Source: Actinoplanes oblitus (lineage in GTDB: Bacteria; Actinomycetota; Actinomycetes; Mycobacteriales; Micromonosporaceae). Taken from it: DNA of 64,000 nt. The notes beneath the pieces were generated by a model that was not told the origin of the DNA, did not search any database, and saw only the letters and a program-made list of their open reading frames with translations. The stretch is taken from contig NZ_CP126980.1 in the NCBI RefSeq assembly GCF_030252345.1, positions 2,867,501 to 2,931,500 on the forward strand, given 5' to 3'. This document shows, piece by piece, positions 1 to 11,124 of this stretch (position 1 is the stretch's first letter; every line of letters begins with the position of its first letter). The position numbers and the translations under genes are program-made.

Positions 1-61
1 AGCAAGCCCTTGAATTTGATCTTCAAAGGCCGGACAGCGAGTGACCGGCGCAGAAGAGGAA

Positions 62-89
62 CGGGGCCGCACCAGACGGTGCGACCCCG
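62..89 (-). terminator. Terminator hairpin after the ABC permease operon
   Basis: A 12-bp stem (62-73 with 78-89, one C-A mismatch, four-base loop) sits about 20 bp beyond the stop of the minus-strand permease gene. Read on the minus strand it is followed by a pyrimidine-rich tract. It plausibly ends the importer transcript, although there is no long U run. Bases 1-60 beyond it contain nothing I can assign. Confidence 0.6.
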
Positions 90-108
90 GGCAAAGCGGA
101 AATACCGA

Positions 109-1020
109 CTACCCCTTGACGCTGCCGGCCAGCAGGCCGCGGACGAAGTAGCGCTGGAGCAGGAGGAACACGGTGACCGGCACGATGATCGAGACGAACG
201 TGCCGGACGCCAGCAGGTGCCAGGCGGTGCCCCGGGTGCCGGTGAGGTTCGCCAGCTGGAGCGTGATCGGGGCGACGGTGTCACCGCCGCCGGCGAAGAC
301 CAGGGCCACCAGCAGGTCGTTCCAGACCCAGAGGAACTGGAAGATGCCGAAGGCGGCCAGGGCCGGGGTGAGCAGCGGCAGCATCACCCGGAAGAAGATC
401 GCCACGTGGCCCGCGCCGTCCACCCGGGCGGCCTCGATCAGGCCGGCCGGGATCTCCTTGATGAAGTTGTGCAGCAGGTAGATCGCCAGCGGCAGGGCGA
501 ACGTGGTGTGCGCCAGCCACAGCGGCCAGAACGTGCCGGCGATGCCCATCTTGACGAACAGGGTCAGCAGCGGGATCAGGGTGACCTGCAGCGGCACGAT
601 CTGCAGGGCGAAGACCGCCACGAACAGGATGTTCTTGCCGCGGAAGTTGACCCAGGCGAACGCGTACGCCGCCAGGGCCGCCACCGACACCGGGATCAGC
701 ACCGAGGGGATGCAGATGATCAGCGAGTTGACGAAGTAGGTGCCGAGGTTGACACCGGTGTCGTTGTCGAAGACCGCGCGGTAGTTGTCCAGCGTGACCT
801 GGGGGTCGGTGAAGAACGTCCACCAACCGGTCCGCTTGATGGCCAGCTCCGGGCGGAACGAGGAGAGCAGCAGCCCGAAGGTCGGCAGCGTCCAGAGGAT
901 CGCGATCACGATCGCGGCCAGGGACGCCCACGGCGAGCTGAGCCGCTTCTTCGCGACTGCGGCGGCGCTCAGCTGGACCGGAGTGATCTCCGGCGTGGTC
1001 GTCAGCGGGGTGACCGTCAT
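109..1020 (-). CDS. Carbohydrate ABC transporter permease (MalG/AglG type)
   Basis: This inner-membrane permease has 303 residues and about six hydrophobic segments. It carries the cytoplasmic EAA loop typical of binding-protein-dependent sugar importers (EAARVDGAG, followed by the MLPLLTPALAAFG segment). The start is ambiguous by one codon. ATGATG is preceded by AGGAGG, and the first ATG overlaps the TGA of the upstream permease. I chose the second ATG because the AGGAGG spacing fits better. The gene is translationally coupled to its partner permease. No ATPase gene accompanies the operon here; in actinomycetes such importers commonly share the MsiK ATPase, which is inference for this genome. 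The substrate is probably an alpha-glucoside or related oligosaccharide. Confidence 0.9.
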   Translation of the reverse strand: MTVTPLTTTPEITPVQLSAAAVAKKRLSSPWASLAAIVIAILWTLPTFGLLLSSFRPELAIKRTGWWTFFTDPQVTLDNYRAVFDNDTGVNLGTYFVNSLIICIPSVLIPVSVAALAAYAFAWVNFRGKNILFVAVFALQIVPLQVTLIPLLTLFVKMGIAGTFWPLWLAHTTFALPLAIYLLHNFIKEIPAGLIEAARVDGAGHVAIFFRVMLPLLTPALAAFGIFQFLWVWNDLLVALVFAGGGDTVAPITLQLANLTGTRGTAWHLLASGTFVSIIVPVTVFLLLQRYFVRGLLAGSVKG

Positions 1021-2003
1021 CATGCCTCCTGACGGACTTGGCGGATGTTGTACACGATGATCGGGATGACCAGGACGAACAGCACCACCGCGAGCGCGGC
1101 GGCGAGGCCCTGGTTGCTGGCCCGGATCAGCTGGCTGTAGAACTCGTTGGCGATGACGCTGGTCTTGAAGTTGCCGCCGGTCATCGTGCGGACCACGTCG
1201 AAGACCTTGAGCGTGCCGATGGCCAGCGTGGTCAGCACCACCACGACGGTGGTCCGGACGCTGGGCAGCGTGATCCTGATGAACATCGTCCACGGGCTGA
1301 CGCCGTCGAGGCGGGCGGCCTCCACGATCTCGTCCGGGATCGCCTTGATCGCCGCCGACAGGATCGTCATGGCGAAGCCGGCCTGGATCCAGATGAACAC
1401 CACGATCAGCAGCAGGGTGTTCAGCTTGCCGGTGTCGGTGATCATCAGCTGGACCGGCTTGCCACCGAGCCAGACGATGACCTGGTTGATCAGGCCGATC
1501 TGCTTCACCGTGGCCTGGTCGGGGCGGTACTCGTACATGAACTTCCAGATGACGCCGGCCGCGACCATCGAGATCGCCATCGGCAGGAAGATCAGCGCCT
1601 TGGCGAACGACTCGAAGCGCGACTTGTCCACCAGGATCGCGTAGATCAGGCCGATCCCGGTGGCCAGCGGCGGGACGATCAGCACCCAGACGACAGTGTT
1701 GCCCAGCACCGTGAGCAGATCGCCGTCGGTGAAGATGGTCTTGTAGTTGTCGACGCCGATGAAGGCCTTGCCCGACGCGTCGAAGAACGATTGGTAGATG
1801 GTGCGCAGGCCGGGGTAGACCAAGCCGACGGCCAGCAGCAGCACGACCGGCAGCAGGTAGAGGTAACCGACCCAGTTGTCGGAGCGCTTGCCGCGCACCC
1901 GGCTGGCAAAGAACAGGACGACACCCAGCACGGCGGCGAACAGCAGCAGCGCCGAGAGCATCTGCAGAAGTTTTTCTGGGGTGGTGCTCGCAGTTTGAAA
2001 CAC
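1020..2003 (-). CDS. Carbohydrate ABC transporter permease (MalF/AglF type)
   Basis: This 327-residue membrane protein has about eight hydrophobic segments and an EAA loop near residue 240 (EAARLDGVSPWT). A periplasm-facing region (DASGKAFIGVDNYKTIF) resembles permeases of the alpha-glucoside Agl systems as I remember them. Its stop overlaps the next permease start within ATGATG. It lies 90 bp downstream of the binding-protein gene, so the three genes form one operon in the order binding protein, MalF-like, MalG-like. The two permeases form the membrane channel of the importer. Confidence 0.9.
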   Translation of the reverse strand: MFQTASTTPEKLLQMLSALLLFAAVLGVVLFFASRVRGKRSDNWVGYLYLLPVVLLLAVGLVYPGLRTIYQSFFDASGKAFIGVDNYKTIFTDGDLLTVLGNTVVWVLIVPPLATGIGLIYAILVDKSRFESFAKALIFLPMAISMVAAGVIWKFMYEYRPDQATVKQIGLINQVIVWLGGKPVQLMITDTGKLNTLLLIVVFIWIQAGFAMTILSAAIKAIPDEIVEAARLDGVSPWTMFIRITLPSVRTTVVVVLTTLAIGTLKVFDVVRTMTGGNFKTSVIANEFYSQLIRASNQGLAAALAVVLFVLVIPIIVYNIRQVRQEA

Positions 2004-2093
2004 GCGGCCCGGACCTCCTTCGTGATTCCGAGGGGAAAGAGGGCGAGGGCCGGCCGGGACGTGGCGTCCCGACCGGCCTCGGAGAAACTCAGA

Positions 2094-3467
2094 TCACTTC
2101 TTGGGCCATGCGGCTTCGATGTTGTTCACCGTGGTGGTGGTGTCCTGGCCGGTGATCCAGGCGGTGGCCTGCTTCCAGAACGCGTTCGAGCCGACCGCGG
2201 CGGGCATCATGTCGGAACCGTCGAACCGGAACTGCGCGTTCGGGTCCTGCAGGGTCTCGGCCGACAGCCGGTCGATCTCGCTGCTCAGGTTCGAGACCTG
2301 GAGGCCCTTGTTGGCGCTCACCCAGCCGGTCGACGCCTTGGCCTTGATGTTGGCCCAGGTGTCGGTGGAGAGGTAGTACTGGAACGCCTTGACCTCGGGG
2401 CGGTCCGCGAACGCGAGGGTGAACTCACCGCCGCCGAGCACCGGCTTGGTGCTGGCGTCCTTGCCGGGCAGGTAGAAGGCGAAGATGTCGCCGTCCTTGC
2501 CGATCTTGGTGCCCTTGGGGAAGTTGGCCGCGTAGAAGCTGGCCTGGCGGTGCAGCGAGCAGTTGCCCTCGAGGATCTGCAGGCCGGCGTCCTGGAACGT
2601 GGTGGACGCGACCGACTTGACGTCGCCGAGACCGCCGTTGACGTACTTGTCGTTCTTCAGGTAGCCGCCGACCGCGTCGAACGCGGCGGTGATCTCCGGG
2701 CTGTTGAACGGGATCTCGTGCTTGACCCACTTGTCGTAGGTCTCGGCGCCCGCGGTGCGGAGCACGAAGTCCTCGACCCAGTCGGTGGCCGGCCAGCCGG
2801 TGGCGTCGCCGGAGCCGATGCCCGCGCACCACGGCTTGGCGCCGGTGGCGGCGATCTTGTCGCTGAGCGCCTTCAGGTCGTCCAGCGTGGTCGGGACGGT
2901 GTAGCCCTTGTCCGCGAACTCCTTCGGCGAGTACCACACGAAGGACTTCACGTTGGCACCGAGCGGCGCGGCGTAGAACTTGCCGTCGACCGTGCCGTAC
3001 GCCTTCCAGTCCTTGCCCCACCACTTGTCGACGTTGTCCGAGACCTCCTTGGGGGCCTCGACCGCCTTGCCGGTGGCGACGAGCTGCTGCAGCAGACCCG
3101 GCTGCGGCACGAAGGCGACGTCCGGCGGGTTGCCCGCCTTGGCCCGGACCAGGACCTGGGTCTCGAAGGACTTGTCACCCTCGTACTTGACCGTGACGCC
3201 GGTGCACTTCTCGAAAGGCTCGTACGACTTCTTGTGCGGGGTGTCCTCCGGGGTCACGATGCCGGTGTAGATCGACACCGTCTTGCCCTTGAGGTCACCG
3301 AACGAGCTGAACTGCGAACAGTCGATACCCGCCGCTGCCGCCGTGTCGGTGGAACCCGAGTCCTTGTCCTTGTCGCCGCCACACGCGGCGAGGCTGAAGA
3401 CCAGCCCGACGCCGAGGGCACCTGCGAGCGCGACTCGGGATCGCGAACTCCCACGTAGACCGAACAT
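2094..3467 (-). CDS. Extracellular sugar-binding lipoprotein of the ABC importer
   Basis: This 457-residue family-1 solute-binding protein starts with a signal peptide and a lipobox ending at Cys29 (SLAAC). The motif indicates export and attachment of a lipid to the membrane surface. The fold-typical region YEPFEKCTGVTVKYEG and the long length match the AglE-like alpha-glucoside-binding group. I chose ATG at 3467 rather than upstream in-frame starts, because AGGGAG precedes it and the signal peptide begins right there. It is first in the importer operon and delivers substrate to the two permeases. A LacI-type palindrome 51 bp upstream of the start suggests sugar-responsive repression. Confidence 0.9.
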   Translation of the reverse strand: MFGLRGSSRSRVALAGALGVGLVFSLAACGGDKDKDSGSTDTAAAAGIDCSQFSSFGDLKGKTVSIYTGIVTPEDTPHKKSYEPFEKCTGVTVKYEGDKSFETQVLVRAKAGNPPDVAFVPQPGLLQQLVATGKAVEAPKEVSDNVDKWWGKDWKAYGTVDGKFYAAPLGANVKSFVWYSPKEFADKGYTVPTTLDDLKALSDKIAATGAKPWCAGIGSGDATGWPATDWVEDFVLRTAGAETYDKWVKHEIPFNSPEITAAFDAVGGYLKNDKYVNGGLGDVKSVASTTFQDAGLQILEGNCSLHRQASFYAANFPKGTKIGKDGDIFAFYLPGKDASTKPVLGGGEFTLAFADRPEVKAFQYYLSTDTWANIKAKASTGWVSANKGLQVSNLSSEIDRLSAETLQDPNAQFRFDGSDMMPAAVGSNAFWKQATAWITGQDTTTTVNNIEAAWPKK

Positions 3468-3517
3468 GCTGCTCCCTATGTCTTGAGCGCCTCCGGCGTC
3501 TGGCGACGCCGCCGTCC

Positions 3518-3527
3518 GAAGCGCTTC
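3518..3527. promoter_or_regulatory. LacI-family operator (GAAGCGCTTC)
   Basis: This perfect 10-bp palindrome has the central AGCGCT core shared with LacI/CebR-type operators. It lies 51 bp upstream of the sugar-binding lipoprotein start. An adjoining inverted repeat, CTTGAC-N5-GTCAAG (3527-3543), provides a TTGACT sequence on the minus strand that could be the -35 element. That would place the palindrome inside the promoter. I infer repression of the importer by a sugar-responsive LacI protein encoded elsewhere. Confidence 0.6.
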
Positions 3528-3616
3528 TTGACCAACAGTCAAGAGGTAACCGCCACGTTGCGCAATGATTTCCGCGTGATCGAGTCGGTAACGATATAGC
3601 TGCGACGGGCCCGCAC

Positions 3617-3630
3617 CTTAACCGGTTAAG
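3617..3630. promoter_or_regulatory. 14-bp perfect palindrome CTTAACCGGTTAAG
   Basis: This perfect palindrome stands in the 359-bp gap between the importer and UDP-glucose dehydrogenase genes. A half-match, TTTTAACCGG, occurs about 50 bp away at 3675-3684. The AT-rich arms stand out in this GC-rich DNA and look like a regulator-binding site. I cannot name the regulator. The rest of 3541-3760 shows no gene. Confidence 0.4.
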
Positions 3631-3759
3631 AAGATTGGCGGAAGAGTCTATTGGACCGCACGCCCTATAGGCCGTTTTAACCGGACATAGCGGTCATGAT
3701 ACTGCGGGTGAGTCGGTTTTGTTGAGCTTCGCGGGAACCGGCAGAATCGGCCCTACTCC

Positions 3760-3797
3760 GCAAAAAGGAAACCGCCGTGGCGGTGGCCACGGCGGTT
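3760..3797 (-). terminator. Rho-independent terminator of UDP-glucose dehydrogenase
   Basis: There is a 12-bp perfect stem (3770-3781 with 3786-3797) with a GGTG loop. Read on the minus strand it is followed by TTCCTTTTTG. It starts 30 bp past the stop of the minus-strand gene and has the standard hairpin plus T-tract form. Confidence 0.85.
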
Positions 3798-3826
3798 GAT
3801 CGTGCAACGGGACGACGGGCGGGCGG

Positions 3827-5191
<1,365 letters not shown>

Positions 5192-5450
5192 GCAATCTCC
5201 TCCACCGCTACACCTGGCCGATGTCACGCCGTGTACCGGTACCTCTCCCGCCGACTGGCTGCGGACCGGTCCGTGGAGCGCTGGCCCGCGCGTTCCGCCG
5301 AATGATACACAGCCGCCCCTCCAGCACCTTGTCGCTGCTCACGACGCCTCCCTGAGGGTTTACCCAGGTCACAAAGATCGAATCGCGTCGTTCTCGCCGA
5401 TTGTCGCGCTGCGTAGCCGTGCGGCGACCGGTGCCTGTTGTTTCCGACTC

Positions 5451-5480
5451 TTGACAGACAGGTGACGGGGACAGACGCTT
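5451..5480 (+). promoter_or_regulatory. Probable promoter of the cellulase operon
   Basis: A consensus TTGACA (-35) lies at 5451-5456. Seventeen to eighteen bases downstream is only a weak -10 candidate around 5474-5480. The CebR box begins immediately after it, a position suited to blocking RNA polymerase. The rest of the 332-bp gap (5192-5450) holds no gene I would defend. Confidence 0.45.
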
Positions 5481-5494
5481 TGGGAGCGCTCCCA
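5481..5494. promoter_or_regulatory. CebR-type operator TGGGAGCGCTCCCA
   Basis: This is a perfect 14-bp palindrome identical to the operator known for CebR, the cellobiose/cellotriose-sensing LacI-family repressor of Streptomyces. It lies 30 bp upstream of the GH74 start. It implies that the GH74-GH48-LPMO operon is derepressed by cello-oligosaccharides. No cebR gene is in the window. Confidence 0.9.
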
Positions 5495-5523
5495 GGCTCA
5501 CGGTTGTCTATGAAGGGTCCCCC

Positions 5524-8187
5524 ATGAGGAAAACCGTCGGCGGTTCGCTAGCCGCCGCCCTGGTGGCCGCCGCCACCGCGGTCGCCGTCATCTCCCAGCC
5601 GATCTCCGCCACGGCTGCCGGCACCGACCCGTACGCCTGGAAGAACGTCCGGATCGACGGCGGCGGCTTCGTCCCCGGCGTCGTCTTCAACCCGGGCGAG
5701 AAGAACCTGATCTACGCCCGGACCGACATCGGCGGCGCGTACCGCTGGAACCAGGCCGTCCAGAGCTGGACCCCGCTGCTGGACTGGGTCGGGCAGGACG
5801 ACTGGGGGCACAACGGCGTGCTGAGCATCGCCGCCGACCCGGTCGACACCAACCGGGTGTACGCCGCGGTCGGCATGTACACCAACAGCTGGGATCCGAA
5901 CAACGGCGCGATCCTGCGCTCCACCGACAAGGGCACCACCTGGCAGCAGACCGGCCTGCCGTTCAAGGTGGGCGGCAACATGCCGGGCCGGGGGATGGGG
6001 GAGCGGCTCGCCGTCGATCCGGCGAACAACAGAAATGTGTACTTCGCCGCCGAGGGCGGTAACGGACTGTGGCGCAGCACCGACTACGGCGCCACGTGGG
6101 CCAAGGTGGCGAATTTCCCCAATGCCGGAAATTACGTGCAGGATGCGACCGACACGAACGGCTACCTGAGTCAGAACCAAGGGCTGACCTGGGTGTCCTT
6201 CAAGGGGACGCAAATCTATGTCGGTGTGGCCGACAAGGCGAACCCGGTCTACCGGTCGCTCGATTCGGGGGCGACCTGGGAACGGGTGGCCGGACAACCT
6301 ACCGGGTATATCGCTCACAAAGGCGTAATACAGGGCAAGTATCTGTATATCGCAACAAGCGACACCGGCGGCCCCTACGACGGCGCGGCCGGCCAGGTCT
6401 ATCGCCTGGACACCACCACCGGCGCCTGGACGGACATCTCGCCGACACCGGTCGCCGACCGCTACTACGGCTACTCCGGTCTGACCGTCGACACGCTGCA
6501 CCCCGGCACGCTGATGGTGGCCACCCAGATCTCCTGGTGGCCGGACGCGATCTTCTTCCGCAGCACCGACTACGGCGCCACCTGGACCCGCGCCTGGGAC
6601 TGGACCAGTTACCCCAGCCGCTCCAAGCGCTACGCCCTGGACATCTCCGCCGACCCCTGGCTGGACTTCAACAGCACTGCCCAGGCGCCGGAGGAGAGCC
6701 CCAAGCTCGGCTGGATGAACGAGTCCCTCGCGATCGACCCGTTCGACTCGAACCGGATGCTCTACGGCACCGGCGCCACGCTGTACGGCACCACCGACCT
6801 GACCAAGTGGGACTCCGGCGGCACCATCACGATCAAGCCGGCCGCCCGGGGCATCGAGGAGACGGCGGTCCTCGACCTGGCCAGCCCGCCCAGCGGTGCA
6901 CCCCTGGTCAGTGCGCTCGGTGACATCGGCGGCTTCTACCACGCCGACCTGGACGCGGTCCCCGCCAACTTCCACGACACCCCGAGCCTGGGCAGCAACA
7001 CCAGCCTGGACTTCGCCGAGCTGAGCCCGTCGTTCTTCGTCCGGGTGGGCAACGCCGACGCCGCGCCGCACATCGGCGTCTCCAACGACGGCGGGAAGAA
7101 CTGGTACCCGGGGCAGGAGCCGTCCGGCGTGACCGGCGGCGGCACCGTCGCGGTCGGCGCCGACGCCAACTACGTGGTCTGGTCGCCGGCCGGGACCGGC
7201 GTCCACTACTCGACCACGCGGGGGAGCAGCTGGACCGCGTCCACAGGCCTGCCCGCGGGCGCCGTCGTGGAATCCGACAGGGTCAACCCCAAGACCTTCT
7301 TCGCGTACGCCGGGGGCAAGTTCTACACGAGCACCGACGGCGGCGCCACGTTCACCGCTCAGTCGGTGGCCCTGCCCAGCACCGGCCGGCTGCACCTGAA
7401 GGCCGTTCCGGGGATCGCCGGCGAGGTCTGGGTGGCCGCCGGCACCGGGCTGTTCCGCTCCACCGACTCCGGCAAGACGTTCACGGCGCTTCCCCGGGTG
7501 ACCGAGGGCGTCAACGTGGCCTTCGGCAAGGCCGCGCCGGGCGCCTCCCACCCGGCCGTCTTCCTGGTCGGCACCGTCGACGGCGTGGACGGGGTGTTCC
7601 GCTCCGATGACAGCGGCGCGACCTTCGTCCGGATCAACGACGACAAGCATCAGTACGGCAACGCCGGCGACGCCCTGGCCGGCGACCCGCGCATCTGGGG
7701 TCGTGTCTACCTGGGCACCAACGGCCGGGGGATCCTCTACGCCGACCGGACCGGCCCGGTGCCGTCCGCGTCCTCCGCGTCGCCCTCCAGCCCGGCACCG
7801 TCCAGTCCCGTACCGTCCAGCCCGGCACCGTCCAGCCCGTCGCCGTCGGCCTCGTCCAGCTCACCGGCTCCCGCCGGGGGTTGCACGGCGACCTACCAGG
7901 TCACCGGCTCCTGGACCGGCGGCTTCCAGGGCGAGGTCACGGTGACCAACACCGGCGCCACCGCCACCACCGGCTGGACCGTCACCTGGGCCTACACGGC
8001 CGGCCAGACCGTCACGCAGAGCTGGGGCGGCACCGCCACCCAGTCCGGCGCCGCGGTCACCGTCACCAACGCGTCGTACAACGGCGCCCTCGCGTCCGGG
8101 GCCTCCACCACTGTCGGATTCCTCGGCGGCACCACCGGCACCACGAACCCCGTCCCGTCTCCCGTCTCCTGCTCCCGCGTCCCCTAG
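5524..8187 (+). CDS. Secreted GH74 xyloglucanase with C-terminal CBM2
   Basis: The 887-residue enzyme is predicted to cleave xyloglucan, a plant hemicellulose, outside the cell. Residues 1-32 form a signal peptide. Residues 33 to about 745 are the GH74 domain of two seven-bladed propellers, with repeated sialidase-like motifs such as [16 protein letters not shown] and STDGGATF. A Pro/Ser linker spans about 750-780. A CBM2 starts near residue 783, with conserved tryptophans for cellulose binding. Asp87 in the LLDW segment is a plausible catalytic residue by analogy with other GH74 enzymes; I did not verify this by alignment. It is first in a three-gene operon behind a CebR box. Confidence 0.93.
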   Translation: MRKTVGGSLAAALVAAATAVAVISQPISATAAGTDPYAWKNVRIDGGGFVPGVVFNPGEKNLIYARTDIGGAYRWNQAVQSWTPLLDWVGQDDWGHNGVLSIAADPVDTNRVYAAVGMYTNSWDPNNGAILRSTDKGTTWQQTGLPFKVGGNMPGRGMGERLAVDPANNRNVYFAAEGGNGLWRSTDYGATWAKVANFPNAGNYVQDATDTNGYLSQNQGLTWVSFKGTQIYVGVADKANPVYRSLDSGATWERVAGQPTGYIAHKGVIQGKYLYIATSDTGGPYDGAAGQVYRLDTTTGAWTDISPTPVADRYYGYSGLTVDTLHPGTLMVATQISWWPDAIFFRSTDYGATWTRAWDWTSYPSRSKRYALDISADPWLDFNSTAQAPEESPKLGWMNESLAIDPFDSNRMLYGTGATLYGTTDLTKWDSGGTITIKPAARGIEETAVLDLASPPSGAPLVSALGDIGGFYHADLDAVPANFHDTPSLGSNTSLDFAELSPSFFVRVGNADAAPHIGVSNDGGKNWYPGQEPSGVTGGGTVAVGADANYVVWSPAGTGVHYSTTRGSSWTASTGLPAGAVVESDRVNPKTFFAYAGGKFYTSTDGGATFTAQSVALPSTGRLHLKAVPGIAGEVWVAAGTGLFRSTDSGKTFTALPRVTEGVNVAFGKAAPGASHPAVFLVGTVDGVDGVFRSDDSGATFVRINDDKHQYGNAGDALAGDPRIWGRVYLGTNGRGILYADRTGPVPSASSASPSSPAPSSPVPSSPAPSSPSPSASSSSPAPAGGCTATYQVTGSWTGGFQGEVTVTNTGATATTGWTVTWAYTAGQTVTQSWGGTATQSGAAVTVTNASYNGALASGASTTVGFLGGTTGTTNPVPSPVSCSRVP

Positions 8188-8198
8188 GAGGACTTTCC

Positions 8199-11120
8199 GT
8201 GAGACCGAAACATCAGCGCCTGCGACGCAGGCTGGCCGTCCTCGGCGTCGCCGTCCTCGGCGCCGGCGCGGTCTTCGTCGCCGGCGGCCCGCCGGCCTAC
8301 GCCGCCGCCGGCTGCACCGTCGTCTACAAGGTGCAGAGCCAGTGGAACGGCGGCTTCACCGGCGACATCGCGATCACCAACTCCGGCGACCCGCTGACGT
8401 CCTGGAAGCTCGAGTACGACTTCCCGGACGCCGCGCAGAAGATCAGTCAGGGCTGGAACGGCACCTACACGCAGAGCGGCAAGCACGTCACCGTGATGAA
8501 CGCGTCGTGGAACGGCTCGCTCGGCACCGGCGCCACCACCAGCACCGGGTTCAACGGCACGTTCGGCTCGGCCAACCCGGTACCGACCGCGTTCAGCGTG
8601 AACGGGGTGGCCTGCAACGGCGCCACCGCCGCGCCGACCGTGGCGATCAGCAGCCCGGCGGCGAACACCCGGTACACCGCGCCGGCGTCCATCCCGATCA
8701 GCGCCACCGCCACCGCGGCCGGCGGGCAGAGCATCGCGAAGGTCGAGTTCTACCACGACGGGCTGCTGCTGGGCACCGACACCAGCGCGCCGTACGCGTA
8801 CACCTGGTCCGGGGTGCCCGCCCAGACCGCCGCCTACCACCTGCAGGCCATCGCGTACGACGGCACCGGCACCAAGAGCAGCACCGCCGACGTCCCGGTC
8901 TTCGTGGACGCCGCCACCACGCCGGCGATCGTCGCGGACGCCACCTCGGCGACCGTCGAGCCGGGCGCGAGCGGGTCGTTCAAGCTGGCGCTGAGCGCCG
9001 CGCCCAGCGCCAACGTCACCGTCGCGGTGGCCCGCAGCGCCGGCAGCACGTCGGTCACCGCCACCCCGGCCACGCTCACCTTCACCCCGGCCAACTGGAG
9101 CACCGGCCAGGCCGTGACGATCGCGGCGGCCAGCTCGGCGACAGTCGGCGACACGGCCACCATCACGGCCACCGCCAGCGGCTACACCGCGGCCAGCGTC
9201 GCCGTCAACGTGGTCAAGGCGGGCGCGGTGGACGCCCGGTTCACCCAGATGTACAACGACATCAAGAACCCGGCGAACGGCTACTTCAGCCAGGAGGGCG
9301 TGCCCTACCACTCGATCGAGACGCTGATCGACGAGGCGCCCGACCAGGGGCACGAGACGACCAGCGAGGCGTTCAGCTACTGGCTGTGGCTGGAGGCCGA
9401 GCACGGCCAGGTGTCCGGGGACTGGGCGCCGTTCAACAGCGCCTGGTCGACGATGGAGAAGTACATCATCCCGTCGCACGCCGACCAGCCCACCAACGCC
9501 AACTACAACGCGTCGAAGCCGGCCACCTACGCGGCCGAGTACCCGTCGCCGTCGCAGTACCCGTCACAGCTGGACAGCAGCGTGTCGGTCGGGTCGGACC
9601 CGCTGGCCGCCGAGCTGAAGAGCACCTACAACACCGACGACATCTACGGCACGCACTGGCTGATGGACGTGGACAACGTCTACGGCTTCGGGCACTGCGG
9701 TGACGGGACCAGCCGGGTCACGTACATCAACACGTTCCAGCGCGGCCCGCAGGAGTCGACCTTCGAGACCGTCCCGCAGCCGTCCTGCGACACGTTCAAG
9801 TTCGGTGGCCCGAACGGCTACCTCGACCTGTTCACCAAGGACTCGTCGTACGCCAAGCAGTGGAAGTACACCAACGCCCCGGACGCCGACGCCCGGTCCA
9901 TCCAGGTCGCGTACTGGGCCAACCAGTGGGCCACCGCGCAGGGCAAGCAGTCGCAGATCTCCGGCACCGTGGCGAACGCCGCCAAGATGGGCGACTACCT
10001 GCGGTACGCGTTCTACGACAAGTACTTCAAGCAGCCCGGCTGCACGTCCACCTCGTGCGCGGCGGGCACCGGCAAGAACAGCTCCAGCAACCTGCTGTCC
10101 TGGTACTACGCCTGGGGCGGCGCCTACGACACGTCGGCCGGCTGGGCGTGGCGGATCGGCTCCAGCACCAGCCACTTCGGCTACCAGAACCCGATGGCCG
10201 CGTACGCGCTCTCCAACGCCACGGCGCTCACCCCCAAGTCGGCCACCGGCAAGGCCGACTGGCAGGCCAGCCTGAGCCGGCAGCTGGAGTTCTACCAGTG
10301 GCTGCAGTCCAGCGAGGGCGCCATCGCCGGTGGCGCGACGAACAGCTGGAACGGCAGCTACTCGGCCCCGCCGGCCGGCACGCCGACCTTCTACGGGATG
10401 GCGTACGTCGAGGCGCCGGTCTACGCCGACCCGCCGTCCAACCAGTGGTTCGGCATGCAGACCTGGTCCCTGGAGCGGCTGGCCGAGTACTACTACGCGA
10501 CCGGTGACGCCAAGGCCAAGACGGTCCTGGACAAGTGGGTGACCTGGGCGCTGGCCAACTCCACCATCACCGCCAGCAGCTTCGAGATCCCGTCCGACCT
10601 GACCTGGTCCGGCGCGCCGGCCACCTGGAACGCGTCCAGCCCGGCGGCCAACACCAACCTGCACGTCACGGTGAAGAGCAAGGGCACCGACCTGGGCGTG
10701 GCGGGCTCGTTCGCCAAGCTGCTGACCTACTACGCCGCCAAGTCGGGCAACACGGCGGCGAAGACGGCGGCCAAGGACCTGCTCGACGCGATCTGGACGC
10801 ACAAGGACGCCAAGGGTGTCTCGGTCACCGAGACCCGGGCCGACTACAACCGGATGGACGACACCTACAACGCCACCACCGGCCAGGGCATCTACATCCC
10901 CAACGGCTGGACCGGCAAGATGCCCAACGGCGACGTGATCAAGCCCGGGGTGTCGTTCCTCGACATCCGTTCCTTCTACAAGAACGACCCGGACTTCCCG
11001 AAGGTCCAGGCGTACCTGAACGGAGGGGCCGCGCCCACCTTCAACTACCACCGGTTCTGGGCTCAGGTCGACGTCGCCACCGGCTACGCCGACTACGCCC
11101 GGCTCTTCCCGAACGGGTGA
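8199..11120 (+). CDS. Secreted GH48 cellobiohydrolase with N-terminal CBM2
   Basis: This 973-residue processive cellulase acts from reducing ends of cellulose in characterised actinobacterial relatives. The order is: signal peptide (to about 36), CBM2 (38-140), bacterial Ig-like domain (about 148-245), a second beta-sandwich (about 250-350), then the GH48 catalytic domain to the C-terminus. The GH48 signature HETTSEA, which holds the family's acid glutamate, is present. The start is GTG at 8199 with AGGAGG at 8186-8191. This Shine-Dalgarno sequence overlaps the stop of the GH74 gene, so translation is coupled. CBM2 is N-terminal here but C-terminal in its two neighbours. Confidence 0.94.
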   Translation: MRPKHQRLRRRLAVLGVAVLGAGAVFVAGGPPAYAAAGCTVVYKVQSQWNGGFTGDIAITNSGDPLTSWKLEYDFPDAAQKISQGWNGTYTQSGKHVTVMNASWNGSLGTGATTSTGFNGTFGSANPVPTAFSVNGVACNGATAAPTVAISSPAANTRYTAPASIPISATATAAGGQSIAKVEFYHDGLLLGTDTSAPYAYTWSGVPAQTAAYHLQAIAYDGTGTKSSTADVPVFVDAATTPAIVADATSATVEPGASGSFKLALSAAPSANVTVAVARSAGSTSVTATPATLTFTPANWSTGQAVTIAAASSATVGDTATITATASGYTAASVAVNVVKAGAVDARFTQMYNDIKNPANGYFSQEGVPYHSIETLIDEAPDQGHETTSEAFSYWLWLEAEHGQVSGDWAPFNSAWSTMEKYIIPSHADQPTNANYNASKPATYAAEYPSPSQYPSQLDSSVSVGSDPLAAELKSTYNTDDIYGTHWLMDVDNVYGFGHCGDGTSRVTYINTFQRGPQESTFETVPQPSCDTFKFGGPNGYLDLFTKDSSYAKQWKYTNAPDADARSIQVAYWANQWATAQGKQSQISGTVANAAKMGDYLRYAFYDKYFKQPGCTSTSCAAGTGKNSSSNLLSWYYAWGGAYDTSAGWAWRIGSSTSHFGYQNPMAAYALSNATALTPKSATGKADWQASLSRQLEFYQWLQSSEGAIAGGATNSWNGSYSAPPAGTPTFYGMAYVEAPVYADPPSNQWFGMQTWSLERLAEYYYATGDAKAKTVLDKWVTWALANSTITASSFEIPSDLTWSGAPATWNASSPAANTNLHVTVKSKGTDLGVAGSFAKLLTYYAAKSGNTAAKTAAKDLLDAIWTHKDAKGVSVTETRADYNRMDDTYNATTGQGIYIPNGWTGKMPNGDVIKPGVSFLDIRSFYKNDPDFPKVQAYLNGGAAPTFNYHRFWAQVDVATGYADYARLFPNG

Positions 11121-11124
11121 TCAC

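Noticed and set aside
1038..3458. Long plus-strand open frame of 806 codons opposite the ABC genes
   Set aside because: It is antisense to three clearly recognisable importer genes and has only Arg/Gly/Gln/Asp-rich low-complexity sequence, as expected from GC-rich codon bias.
5208..5501. Minus-strand 97-codon frame upstream of the cellulase operon
   Set aside because: It has no domain and no good ribosome-binding site, and it crosses the promoter and CebR operator.
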